A DNA stretch of 64,000 bases, taken from the NCBI GenBank assembly GCA_963855995.1, contig OY979717.1, positions 50,909,140-50,973,139 on the forward strand, read 5' to 3'. The notes beneath the pieces were generated by a model, which did not search any database, was not told the DNA's origin, and worked only from the letters and a program-made list of their open reading frames with translations. This stretch comes from Muricea muricata. Taxonomy: Eukaryota; Cnidaria; Anthozoa; Malacalcyonacea; Plexauridae. Below are positions 55,113-64,000 of this stretch, in pieces (within the stretch, counting starts at the first letter, position 1; each line of letters begins with the position of its first letter). A program made the position numbers and the translations under genes.

Positions 55113-58100
55113 ATGACGCCCAAAACACCAAAAGGCAGGATTTCATTCGGTGTGGACGGTGAAGGAGGTTCAAAGGACGACGATTTGACAATTAAAATAA
55201 AGAAGACCAACTGTCCAAGATGCAATGGTGATCACTTGTTGGCACGATGTGGTGAGTTTAAGAAAGATACTGTTAAAGATCGAGTGAATTTTGTGCGTAA
55301 GAAAGGATTATGTGACAATTGTTTGTTTCGAGGGCATATTGCCAAGAATTGCCCAAAAGCAAGTTTCTGTAAGGTGACTGGTTGTTCGAAAAAGCACTCC
55401 ACTTACCTGCACCCGCAAAGTGCTGATTCCGATGATGCAGACGACCGGCAGTCAGAGAATAAAAAGGAAGAGGATCAAGATAGTGGCAACAGCGTTGGTA
55501 GTCAAAACGGTTACGTGAAAACTAAAGATCGTTGTTATGGCGTTACCGGGGCCGGCACATCTGAAATAGGAATGCCAATTGTTCCTGTTGAAGTCAAATC
55601 GAGAAGTTCCAACCGAACAGTAGTGACATATGCATTACTGGATTCTGGGTCGAACACTACGTTTTGTACTCATGATTTGATGACCCAACTTGGCATCAAG
55701 GGAGAAGAAACTATTCTATCTTTGACAACGTTGCAAGCTCAAGAACGTTCGATAAATAGTCATGTGGTCAGCTTGGACGTTTACGACCTTGATGAGGAGA
55801 ATCTCGTTGAACTGCCGTCGGTATTTTCAACTCCAAGCCTGCCGGTGAACGAAGCTAGCATTCCTCAACAAGCAGATATCGATAGATGGCCATATTTGAA
55901 TGACGTAAAGATCAATGTTATCGACGCAAGCGTTGGCTTACTTATTGGCAACGATGTGCCTAAAGCGTTAGAACCAAAGAAAGTGAAAAAAAGCAAAGGG
56001 GCTGGACCATACGCAGTTAAGACTGTTTTCGGATGGACAATTAATGGACCTCTTGGAAGAAATGGAGGACTTTACCGTGCTGCAAACTCCATCCGTGCAG
56101 ATAACATGTTGAACGAACAGTTTAAAAGATTTTGCGATATCGAGTTCAATGATTCTACTTTCGACAATGAAGTTGTGATGTCTGTGGAAGACAAGCGAGC
56201 CGTGAGTATCTTGGAGAGCTCAGCGAAGTTGCGTAATGGTCATTACGAATTAAGTCTGCCCTGGAAGAGGTTCCCTCCCGAGTTGCCAAACAACCGTCCA
56301 GTAGCCGAACATCGACTCGCTCTGCTTAAGAAGAGATTCATAAAGGATCCTGAATTGTTCTTGAAATACCGTGACTCAATGGACAACTTGCTTCAAAAGG
56401 GATATGCTACAAAGGTGCCGGAAGAATCGCTTAAAGCCTGTGACGATAATATTCTATGGTATTTACCCCATCATCCAGTCTTTAATGCCAACAAGCCTGA
56501 GAAGCTCCGAGTTGTATTTGATTGTGCTGCTTCCTACCATGGGGTGTCCCTCAACGATCAGTTACTTCAAGGACCAGATTTAACAAACAGCGTAGTCGGT
56601 GTCTTAACTCGTTTCAGACAGGAACCAATAGCCTTGATGGCGGATATTGAAGCGATGTTCCATCAAGTCAATGTGTGCTACAAAGATAGAGACTTCCTAC
56701 GGTTCTTGTGGTGGCCAGACAATAACTTGAACACTGAACCTGAGGAATTCCAAATGACGGTGCACTTGTTAGGAGCAAAGTCATCACCAACCTGCGCGAA
56801 TTTTGCACTACAGAAGACAGCAACTGATAATGCTGATGAGTTTGACGAAAATGTAGCTGAAACGATAAAACGAAATTTTTATGTTGACGACTGTCTCAAG
56901 TCTGCATTAAATGATGATGTGGCCATAAAGTTAGCTGCAGACCTACGTGACATACTCCAAAGAGGTGGTTTCCGTTTAACGAAATGGGTGTCGAACTCAC
57001 CAAAGGTTCTCGCGTCAATTCCCGAGATAGATAGAGCAGGGTCCGTGAAAGATTTATGCTTAGAACAGCTTACCTTGGAACGTGCTCTTGGTGTCCAGTG
57101 GGACGTCAGACTCGATCAATTTGGATTCAAGATCAATATGAAAAACAAACCAGCTACAAGAAGAGGAGTCCTTTCTGTGGTTAGTTCAGTGTATGATCCT
57201 CTTGGCTTTGTCGCGCCATTCGTGTTGGTTGCTAAGATTATAATGCAGGATTTATGCCGGAAGAATTTATCCTGGGATGATGTTCTGCAAGGTGATTGCC
57301 TCAAACGGTGGGAAGGCTGGCTGGAGCAGCTGATGAAGATAGAACAACTCTACATCCCAAGATGCTTCAAACCACTTCAATTTGGACGAACTACATCGAT
57401 TCAATTGCACCTATTTGCAGACGCTTCGGAGCGTGGATATGGCGCAGTTGGCTATCTCCGTCTCGTGAACGAGCTCGGTGACATTCATGTCGCATTCGTG
57501 ATTGGTAAAGCCCGCGTGGCACCACTGAAGGTAATCACAATTCCACGGTTGGAACTATCAGCGGCCGTTGTTGCCACCAGACTCGATAAGATGATCCGTA
57601 GCGAAGTCGACCTCTCAATCGACTTCACAATATTCTGGACAGATAGCACCACCGTGCTTGGTTATGTTGCTAGCAAGGACAAGAGGTTTAAGACATTTGT
57701 TGCGAATCGTTTGGCAGTTATTCACGAAACTACAGCCCCGAACCAGTGGAGATATGTCAATACTTGTTTGAACCCAGCCGATGACGCCTCTCGCGGTCTC
57801 CAAGCCGACGTCCTGTTTAAGAATAAAAGATGGCTTGCTGGTCCAGATTTCCTTTGGAAGACAGAAGACCAATGGCCAAGCCAACGCGAGATTTCCACTG
57901 TCAATCTTGGCGAGGACCCAGAAGTGAGAAGAGAGCCACAAGCCTTCGCTACCGATTCAGATACTGAAGTGATTACATTGGAGCAAGTTTTCGAACGATT
58001 CTCTTCATGGCTATGTTTGAAGAATTTCATAGCTTGGATTATTCGCTATCGTGAGAATCTCTGTGATGCTGTTAATAGAAGGAATGTGGGAAAGGAACCA

Positions 58101-58970
58101 CGAATGAAGAAAATCATTAATCCGATCAGCGTCGAAGAGATCAAACGTGCAGAAAGGGAAATCGTAATTTGCGTCCGAGGTTCAAGTTTTCGCGAAGAGG
58201 TATCTGGTTTAATGAAATCTGAAAGAAATAATGAAACGAGAAAGACCAAACCTAGCCCTATTAAGAAGTCTAGCTCGATCCAGAACCTTGATCCACGGTT
58301 GCAGGATGGTATCCTACGCGTTGGCGGCCGTCTAAAGAACGCACCCATAGAATGGGAAAGCAAACACCCGATGATACTTCCAAAAAACCATCACGTATCC
58401 AAGCTGATTGTGCAGTACTATCACCGAATTTCCGCTCACGCTGGACGGGAACACGTTTTGTCGCTCTTGCGAGAACGATTCTGGATAGTCGGTGCAAGAA
58501 TTATGGTTAAAAGGATCCTGAACAATTGCGTCGATTGTCGAAAGAGGCATGGTCCATCTGGCGAGCAGAAGATGGCCGACTTACCAGAGGACCGAGTAAT
58601 TCCAAATAAGCCGCCCTTTACATTCGTCGGCGTAGATTGTTTCGGGCCGTTTACGGTAAAGAAAGGAAGAAGTACTGTCAAGAGATATGGTGTTTTGTTT
58701 ACGTATTTGACGGTGCGAGCGATCCACATTGAAATCGCTCATAGTCTGGACACAGATTCCTTCTTACAAGCTATGCGGAGATTTGTTTCCAGACGTGGAT
58801 TTCCAGAGGTTATGAGATCGGATAACGGTACTAACTTCGTAGCCGGAGAAAAGGAACTTAGAAATGCAATTCTTGGCTGGAATCAGGACAAACTACATAA
58901 ATTCCTCCAGCAAAGACATGTGAAGTGGATATTTAACCCTCCTACCGCCTCCCATTACGGTGGTGTATGA
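55113..58970 (+). CDS. pol: BEL/Pao protease, reverse transcriptase, RNase H and integrase (element 2)
   Basis: Same frame as gag, 1,285 codons after the TAA. Zinc knuckles (CPRCNGDHLLARC, CDNCLFRGHIAKNC), aspartic protease (ALLDSGSNTTFC, LLIGNDVP), RT (ALMADIEAMFHQV, YVDD at 56880-56891), RNase H (LFADASERGYGAVG, FWTDSTTVLGY, NPADDASRG), integrase zinc site (HRISAHAGREH ... NNCVDCRKRHG) and core with D in GVDCFGPF and D in RSDNGTNF. It ends at TGA 58968-58970 after SHYGGV, exactly where the Trp before the catalytic Glu (WER) is expected; so TGG to TGA is the likely change. Confidence 0.9.
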   Translation: MTPKTPKGRISFGVDGEGGSKDDDLTIKIKKTNCPRCNGDHLLARCGEFKKDTVKDRVNFVRKKGLCDNCLFRGHIAKNCPKASFCKVTGCSKKHSTYLHPQSADSDDADDRQSENKKEEDQDSGNSVGSQNGYVKTKDRCYGVTGAGTSEIGMPIVPVEVKSRSSNRTVVTYALLDSGSNTTFCTHDLMTQLGIKGEETILSLTTLQAQERSINSHVVSLDVYDLDEENLVELPSVFSTPSLPVNEASIPQQADIDRWPYLNDVKINVIDASVGLLIGNDVPKALEPKKVKKSKGAGPYAVKTVFGWTINGPLGRNGGLYRAANSIRADNMLNEQFKRFCDIEFNDSTFDNEVVMSVEDKRAVSILESSAKLRNGHYELSLPWKRFPPELPNNRPVAEHRLALLKKRFIKDPELFLKYRDSMDNLLQKGYATKVPEESLKACDDNILWYLPHHPVFNANKPEKLRVVFDCAASYHGVSLNDQLLQGPDLTNSVVGVLTRFRQEPIALMADIEAMFHQVNVCYKDRDFLRFLWWPDNNLNTEPEEFQMTVHLLGAKSSPTCANFALQKTATDNADEFDENVAETIKRNFYVDDCLKSALNDDVAIKLAADLRDILQRGGFRLTKWVSNSPKVLASIPEIDRAGSVKDLCLEQLTLERALGVQWDVRLDQFGFKINMKNKPATRRGVLSVVSSVYDPLGFVAPFVLVAKIIMQDLCRKNLSWDDVLQGDCLKRWEGWLEQLMKIEQLYIPRCFKPLQFGRTTSIQLHLFADASERGYGAVGYLRLVNELGDIHVAFVIGKARVAPLKVITIPRLELSAAVVATRLDKMIRSEVDLSIDFTIFWTDSTTVLGYVASKDKRFKTFVANRLAVIHETTAPNQWRYVNTCLNPADDASRGLQADVLFKNKRWLAGPDFLWKTEDQWPSQREISTVNLGEDPEVRREPQAFATDSDTEVITLEQVFERFSSWLCLKNFIAWIIRYRENLCDAVNRRNVGKEPRMKKIINPISVEEIKRAEREIVICVRGSSFREEVSGLMKSERNNETRKTKPSPIKKSSSIQNLDPRLQDGILRVGGRLKNAPIEWESKHPMILPKNHHVSKLIVQYYHRISAHAGREHVLSLLRERFWIVGARIMVKRILNNCVDCRKRHGPSGEQKMADLPEDRVIPNKPPFTFVGVDCFGPFTVKKGRSTVKRYGVLFTYLTVRAIHIEIAHSLDTDSFLQAMRRFVSRRGFPEVMRSDNGTNFVAGEKELRNAILGWNQDKLHKFLQQRHVKWIFNPPTASHYGGV

Positions 58971-59546
58971 GAACGTTGCATCCGTACTGTTCGCAAGGTT
59001 TTGAAGGCTCTGGTGAAGCAACAAATACTTGATGACGAAGGGATCATTACCTTGATGTGTGAAGCTGAATCTATAGTGAATAGCAGACCGTTGACCAAAG
59101 TCTCTGACGATTTTAATGATGCTGAAGCCCTGACACCTAATCATTTGCTGCTACTTCGAGCTGCTCCATCCTTGCCTCCAGGAATCTTTACGAAGGAGGA
59201 GTGTTACGGTCGTCGTAGATGGAGGCAGGTTCAATACATGGCTGAGATATTCTGGAGTCGATGGGTAAAAGAATACCTCCCTAGTTTGCAAAAGAGGCAG
59301 AAATGGTCCAAGCCTCGCAGAAATTTTACGATCGGAGACATTGTGCTCATCATCGACGAAAATTCTCCAAGGTGTTCGTGGCCTCTTGGACGTGTTTTAG
59401 AAATCAAACCAAACAAAGACGGGTACGTCAGAAGAGTGAGTTTGAAAACGAAGTCTGGAACAATCTTGGAACGCCCGGTCAGTAAGATTGTATTTCTAGA
59501 ATCTGACGGTCTGGCTAGTGACAAGACTCAAGAACTTGAGAACTAA
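58971..59546 (+). CDS. pol: BEL/Pao integrase C-terminal part (element 2)
   Basis: Continues after the TGA with ERCIRTVRKVLKALVKQQIL, AESIVNSRPLTKVSDD, EALTPNHLLLLR, the C-terminal domain FWSRWVKEYLPSLQKRQKW, GDIVLIIDENSPRCSWPLGR and RPVSKIVFLE, ending at TAA 59544-59546. The catalytic Glu is the first residue after the stop. Confidence 0.88.
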   Translation, partial: ERCIRTVRKVLKALVKQQILDDEGIITLMCEAESIVNSRPLTKVSDDFNDAEALTPNHLLLLRAAPSLPPGIFTKEECYGRRRWRQVQYMAEIFWSRWVKEYLPSLQKRQKWSKPRRNFTIGDIVLIIDENSPRCSWPLGRVLEIKPNKDGYVRRVSLKTKSGTILERPVSKIVFLESDGLASDKTQELEN

Positions 59547-59660
59547 TTAATTGGATAGGTTAATTTAATTGGCAATCTTTTGGAGATTAGTGAACTTACT
59601 TGAACATTTAACTTTATCATTACTATTATAAATGGCCTGAAGCATTTATAGGGGCCGGAA

Positions 59661-60010
59661 TGTAGAGTTTATTTTCAAACATTAGTATGTTGCATGAATA
59701 AATAGTTAGTTAGAATAAATTAAGTATTCAAATTTTGATATAAAAGCATGTAGGCTCGGCCTACAGATGGTTTTTCAGCCATCTTTCAAGACAGACAGAC
59801 ATTCTGAAATATTATCATTAAATAAATCAAGATCTCTTAATCGAGGAAATATCTGTAAGTTGAATTAGTCACTGTAGTTTTTAATTTCGTGTTTCTACTT
59901 GTATTTAGCTAGATTGTATTTATTTGTTTAGTCGAACCGTATTATTAAAGTTAGAACATAATCTCATGCGTGTTCGAAGCTCGAAGATGAAAGGCGATTT
60001 GAAAGTTATA
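59661..60010 (+). repeat. 3' LTR of BEL/Pao element 2
   Basis: Differs from the 5' LTR at TTTTTCAGCC versus TTTTTCAACC and AGATCTCTTA versus AGATCGCTTA. Confidence 0.9.
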
Positions 60011-60015
60011 CTACC

Positions 60016-60423
60016 TCTATTAACAGGCCAACGTCGCCAAACCCTGCATGCGCTGGATATAAAAAACACGGATTTAAATGGGGGAAAGTGTACTTTTCTT
60101 ATTACGTCGTTACTCAAAACATCTCGCCCTGGTAATCACCTAGCATCGATTGAAGTTCAGTCATACAAGACCGACAGGAAACTGTGCCCAGTTGCGCACA
60201 TACAAGAGTACGTCAAACGAACGGCGGATTTGCGGGGCAATCAGCGTAGATTTTTCATCAGTCACCAGAAACCCTATAAAGAGATTTCAGGAGATACTCT
60301 TAGTCGTTGGCTCAAAAACACCTTGGACCTAGCAGGAGTGAACACTGCAAAATTCAGCGCTCACAATACAGTCGGGCAGCCACAACATCGGCAGCAAAGG
60401 CTATGAACATGCCTATTGTCGCT
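60016..60423 (+). pseudogene. DIRS tyrosine recombinase, part 2
   Basis: Begins right after the CTACC duplication and continues the interrupted gene: LLTGQRRQTLHALDIKN (catalytic Arg in GQRRQT), LYKTDRKLCPVAHIQEYV-type block, RFFISHQKPYKEISGDTLSR, WLKNTLDLAGVN and KFSAHNT. A one-base shift near 60370 precedes SRAATTSAAKAMNMPIVA, which together form the H-x-x-R box. The gene is cut again at about 60423 by the LINE. Confidence 0.8.
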
Positions 60424-63217
60424 CTATTCCTACGTGTATACTTATAAACGCGAGATCTTTAGCCAAACCTGAGGCTTGTCCATCACTGTATTTAGAACTG
60501 AATACTCATAATGTAGATGTGGCTATTGTGTCAGAAACTTGGCTAAAACCTACCATTCCTAGTCAAGCAATATGCCCTCACGGTTTTACAGTGATACGGA
60601 AAGACAGACCGCATGATAGGCAGGGAGGTGGCGTAGCAGTCTTTTGTAAAAATGACTGGAAACTTGGAAGTCTGGAGGAATTCTCGAATCCTTACGAATG
60701 TCTGTAGACTAAAATAACTACTAATAACTCAATATTTTATCTATTAGCGATATACCATCCTTCTTCTCCTGAATACCAATCTAGTGACCTTCTAGATTTT
60801 CTTACGGACTCGTGTGAGAGACTACTATCATTAGAGCCCAATGCGAAACTGATCATAGCTGGCGATATCAACCAGCTCGGGATAAAGCCACTGCTAAATT
60901 ACCATTCTTTAGTTCAGATTGTGAATGCTCCGACTCGTGGCCAAAAGATCCTTGATGTGTTTATAACCAATGTCCCCAACTTTTGGAATAAAGCGAAAGC
61001 GATAAAAAGCCTTGTGCGATCCGACCATTTTGCTGTTTTACTTAAACCCGTGGTCAAGGTTAAAGCTATAAGAAAAACCGTAGAATTTCGTGATTTAAGA
61101 GAGCATAATAAGTTAAAAATGTTACGGAAAATGGATGATTTTCAATGGGACACAATTGCCAATGGCACTACTTGTCCGGACGAAATGATTAACAATTTTT
61201 ATAATAAAATATGGCCAATATTTGATGAATGGTTCCCAGTTATTAAAACACGGGTATCCAGTAGAGATCCTCTCTTCCTCTCTCCGATAGTCAAGCATCC
61301 TCTAAAGTTGCGGAAAAATGCTGTCAACAAGAGATAATGAGGGTAGCCATCGTTTACAAGAAAAAATTAAACAGGTCATTCGGGCTAACCAACTCAAAGC
61401 AGTTAAACAAGAAAATAAGATCCGTGACCGTGGGTCCCAAAGATGGTGGTCATTAGTCAACAAAATAACTGGTCGTGGCAATAGTGAAGTACCATTAAGC
61501 CACATTATTGACCCGAAGGTAATGAACGAGCACTTTCAAACTATTAACACGGATCCAGATTATGTTACCCCACAACCTCTGCATATTCCGGATGGCACAA
61601 GAGTACCTGAACTATCTGTCCACACTGTATGTAAACTCTTGCTAAAGCAGAAAAGAACCACTTCAGGCCCAGATGAGTTGCCATATGGGTTCTGGAACAC
61701 CTATGCATATGACATTGCGCCTGTGATTACCACCATTTTTAATACATCAATTAGACTCGGTATTGTTCCTGATGAATGGAAACTGGCAAATCTCTTACCT
61801 ATTCCTAAAGAGTCCCCTTGCATAGAGCCAAACCAACTGCGTCCCATTTCGTTGACCAATATAATTGTTCGCTTGTTTGAAAGAGCAATTTATACAACCG
61901 AACTACTGTATCCCCGGTGACGGAAAAAGTAATCCATGAAGATCAGTTTGCATATAAGAAAGGTCATAGTTCTACAATGGCGTTGATAAAAGCTCAACAT
62001 ACCTGGATGGAATGGTTGGATGGTGATGCGAATGTGGTGCGTGTCTTTTCTTTTGATTTCAGCAAGGCCTTCGACACGGTGCCGCACAAGATTTTATGCA
62101 ATAAGTTGAAGGAGTTTCCTATTAGTCCCTATATCATGAATTGGATTATCGACTTTCTAACCAGCCGGTATCAACGAGTCGTTATTGATGGCATTAAAAC
62201 GGACTACTTGCCTATAAACCGTGGGGTTCCTCAAGGAACGGTATTGGGACCGATATTATTTTCTATTATGATTAATGACATACGTCCTGTTCATGCTTCT
62301 AACTTAATTGTCAAATTCGCTGATGACATAAATCTAGGGATTAAGGTCACGGATGATAGTGATACTTCTCATATGGAAACTAATAATATCAAGATCTGGG
62401 CGGAAACAAATCGTATGAAACTAAACTTAAAAAAGACCTGGGAGATGGTCATACACGGTAAAATACCTCGGCCACTTCCTGAGCCTTTGCCTATGATTAC
62501 TCGTAAAAGTTGGTTGAAGATATTAGGTGTAACGTTTCAAGAAAATCCTACTATGTGGGACTTGCAAATGAATGAGTTAATGAGTACAGCTTGCAGCAGA
62601 CTGTATATTATCCGGACTTGTAAACACTATGGGTTTTCTGGTAATGAACTGGATCTTCTGTTTCATAGTCTTATTTTATCAATATTAGTTTTTGGTATAG
62701 AGGTCTGGGGATGTGCGTCGTATTCTAAGTACCTCAGTCAAATAGACAAATTTTTAAAACGTTCATACAAGTATGGATATCTTGCACAAGAATGATCTAT
62801 TGTCGACATGTTGAACAACAAAGACAGAGTCCTATGGAAGAAAATAACTACAGATCCCAACCATGCCTTGAAAACCTTGTTACCTCCTCAACGACAACTC
62901 GAATTACGCGACCGAGGACATAAATATGAACTACCGAGAGTTAGAACACAACGATTTAAAAGAGTGTTTGTCAATAGACGTCTTTTTAACTTCATATGAT
63001 ATTTTATAATATAATTCCAATACGATTAGAACAAATTTGAAATAATTAATATAAATGGAACTTTAGTTTTAATATTCAATTACTAGTACTATATATTGTA
63101 GAAAATAATTTAATATGAACTGTTATTATTTTGTGCTACTGTAAGCCCACACGTTTGTTGTGAGGCGTTGCTTTTATATTTTTACATTTCAAATAAAGAG
63201 TTATATATATTGACATT
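60424..63217 (+). mobile_element. APE-type non-LTR retrotransposon (CR1/L2-group-like), 5' truncated
   Basis: Endonuclease: LINARSLAKPEA, VDVAIVSETWLKP, DRQGGGVAVFCKND, KLIIAGDINQLG, LDVFITN, SDHFAVL (60437-61060). RT: TTSGPDELPYGFW, NQLRPISLTNIIVRLFE, FSFDFSKAFDTVPHKIL, NRGVPQGTVLGPILFS and LIVKFADDINLG (61640-62340). C-terminus LRDRGHKYELPRVRTQRFKR and NRRLFNFI, stop 62997. 3' UTR of 210 bp ends TTTCAAATAAAGAG and TTATATATATTGAC. Lesions: TAG 60705, shifts near 61320 and 61917, TGA 62793. 5' end is within the endonuclease start. Confidence 0.82.
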
Positions 63218-63331
63218 ATCATGCAGAGTGCAGGGTGGATACAATAATCCACTTTTGGGAAATACTATCACAATCCAGTGTTAGCTCGAGAAAATTTTGG
63301 TACCTTTTTGCTAAATAATAAAGGCAAATGA
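63218..63331 (+). pseudogene. DIRS tyrosine recombinase, part 3 with catalytic Tyr
   Basis: IMQSAGWIQ, an in-frame TAA, STFGKYYHNPV, ARENFGTFLL and TGA at 63329. The AGW...TFxKYY box is the recombinase C-terminus with the nucleophilic Tyr (codon 63262-63267). It joins part 2 (PIVA) across the LINE. Confidence 0.7.
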
Positions 63332-63433
63332 ACAATTGCCTAAATCTTTCATGGGCATATGTTATGGTGTTTAATATATTAATTACAAACTGATGTCATG
63401 TTTCAACTACTGTGTACTCGTACTTCTTTAAAA

Positions 63434-63563
63434 TCTCATATTACGTCATATGACTCCGTAGCGACCAAGACCAATGACGAAACAGAATTCAAAAGTTAAA
63501 CGAAACTTACCTAAGTTGAAGTTTGATTTGGATTCTGTGAGTTATTGGTCGAAAGCGAAGGAG
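63434..63563 (+). repeat. Internal complementary region (ICR) of the DIRS element
   Basis: 63434-63488 is the exact complement of the left end (49577-49631); 63487-63563 is the near-exact complement of the right end (63668-63744). The join CAGAATTCAAAAG therefore equals the junction of a circular form. In DIRS replication the ICR serves as template to close the circle. Confidence 0.8.
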
Positions 63564-63631
63564 TGATATGCCCACCCTTGTATGGTGATCCCAACCCATA
63601 TTAGTACGAGTACTCTCTGGTTCTGTTAAAT

Positions 63632-63744
63632 ACTGATTTTCTGGTTCGCGCGCTCCTGGTTCGCGCGCTCCTTCGCTCCCGACCAATAACTCACAGAATC
63701 CAAATCAAACTTCAACTTAGGTAAGTTTCGTTTAATTTTTGAAT
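63632..63744 (+). repeat. Right inverted terminal repeat of the DIRS element
   Basis: Starts ACTGATTTTCTGGTTCGCGC, complementary to 49636-49655, with a 15-17 bp tandem duplication (CTGGTTCGCGCGCTC twice, 63641-63671), and ends in an extension without counterpart at the left end, as in other DIRS elements. Confidence 0.75.
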
Positions 63745-64000
63745 TTTGAGCTGTTAAAATTAGAAACAGCCCTTTGATGTTCTTTCAGACGTGTGCAAAA
63801 CTGGCGCTTTGTTTGACACAGATATATTTTCTCGCAATCACCGCATGGTATAGAGTATACAGCATGTGTTTTCTGATCAGTCGGAACGCGATCCTTGGGT
63901 TTCGCAAAAATATGTCCTAATGTCTGAAAGGGTTTCAGGGCAACCTTGATACCACAATTATTAAGAACTTTCCTGATTGGTTCCGCAATTCCTTGAATGT
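63745..64000 (-). pseudogene. Penelope-like element: linker and N-terminal part of GIY-YIG endonuclease, runs off the window
   Basis: Open minus frame: IQGIAEPIRKVLNNCGIKVA, LKPFQTLGHIFAKPKDRVPT, HAVYSIPCGDCEKIYLCQTK and RQFCTRLKEHQRAVSNFNSS. VYSIPCGDC...YLCQTKRQ aligns with the GIY...YIG core (here Y-L-C in place of Y-I-G) and the Arg/His helix. It joins SALAEH at 49575 once the DIRS element is removed. Confidence 0.78.

Larger units (their letters stand above)
53002..60010 (+). mobile_element. Complete BEL/Pao retrotransposon 2, 7.0 kb, CTACC target duplication
   Basis: 350-bp LTRs (53002-53351, 59661-60010) differ at about two positions. CTACC flanks both ends (52997-53001, 60011-60015). 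LTRs begin TGTAGAG and end GTTATA; each has TATAAAAG (53081) and AATAAATC (53161). The polypurine tract is AGGGGCCGGAA just before the 3' LTR. gag-pol is one frame of about 2,040 codons (53433-59546) with three nonsense codons and no frameshift. Confidence 0.93.
49577..63744 (+). mobile_element. DIRS-type tyrosine-recombinase retrotransposon, with two elements inserted in it
   Basis: Gag, RT, RNase H and tyrosine recombinase in DIRS order on the plus strand. Left end starts ATTCTGTTTCGTCATTGG at 49577. Right end finishes TTTAATTTTTGAAT near 63744. The internal complementary region at 63434-63563 is the complement of the left end (55 bp, exact) joined to the complement of the right end. No target duplication is expected and none is needed: the flanking Penelope frame reads across (NSSK then SALAEH). 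Without the BEL (7.0 kb) and LINE (2.8 kb) inserts the element is about 4.3 kb. Confidence 0.85.

Noticed and set aside
57116..58729. Minus-strand open frames of 60-108 codons
   Set aside because: Antisense shadows of pol of BEL element 2.

Overview
The window is eukaryotic and looks like the repeat-rich genome of an early-branching metazoan. The mix of element families (BEL/Pao, DIRS, Penelope with GIY-YIG, Helitron with fused endonuclease, several restriction-like-endonuclease LINEs) and their protein style suggest a cnidarian. That taxonomic call is inference from family resemblance, not a search. I see no rRNA, tRNA or CRISPR and no bacterial operon structure. The only gene that looks like an intact host gene is an intronless-coding major facilitator transporter on the minus strand (30769-32016).

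Layout. 1-0.85 kb: fragments of a P-element-like transposase and of a RecQ-like helicase, both minus. 1.77-4.9 kb: one long decayed exon of a mobile-element-like gene family whose C-terminus reads as a FEN/XPG-I-like (PIN fold) nuclease; a second, diverged and internally deleted relative lies at 46.3-47.97 kb. 5.7-7.6 kb: foldback repeats and a PIF/Harbinger non-autonomous element with 3-bp TTA duplications. 7.8-9.0 kb: RPA-like OB-fold gene with two in-frame stops. 10.88-16.96 kb: complete BEL/Pao element (minus) with 311-bp LTRs and CCTAC duplications. 18.1-18.5 kb: TA-rich microsatellite. 19.4-28.0 kb: autonomous-type Helitron (minus) with a 2A-like peptide, a cysteine-protease-like domain, DUF6570-like zinc region, Rep, Pif1-type helicase and an APE endonuclease; its protease domain is interrupted by a second Harbinger-type element (26148-26850). 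29.85-30.2 kb: mariner-type MITE. 35.7-49.2 kb: a graveyard of non-LTR retrotransposons, mostly of the restriction-like-endonuclease type, with hAT-type MITEs and a family of hairpin 3' tails.

49.2-64.0 kb is a nest four elements deep. A Penelope-like element (minus) is split inside its GIY-YIG domain by a DIRS element (49577 to about 63744, plus) whose inverted termini and internal complementary region are all visible. The DIRS tyrosine-recombinase gene is itself split by a BEL/Pao element (53002-60010, duplication CTACC) and by an APE-type LINE (about 60424-63217). Removing each insert rejoins the interrupted reading frame, which gives a relative order of events.

Nearly every mobile coding region carries at least one disabling lesion. 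Both BEL elements have LTR pairs that differ at only 2-3 positions, yet contain nonsense codons, so they may be young copies made by enzymes supplied in trans.
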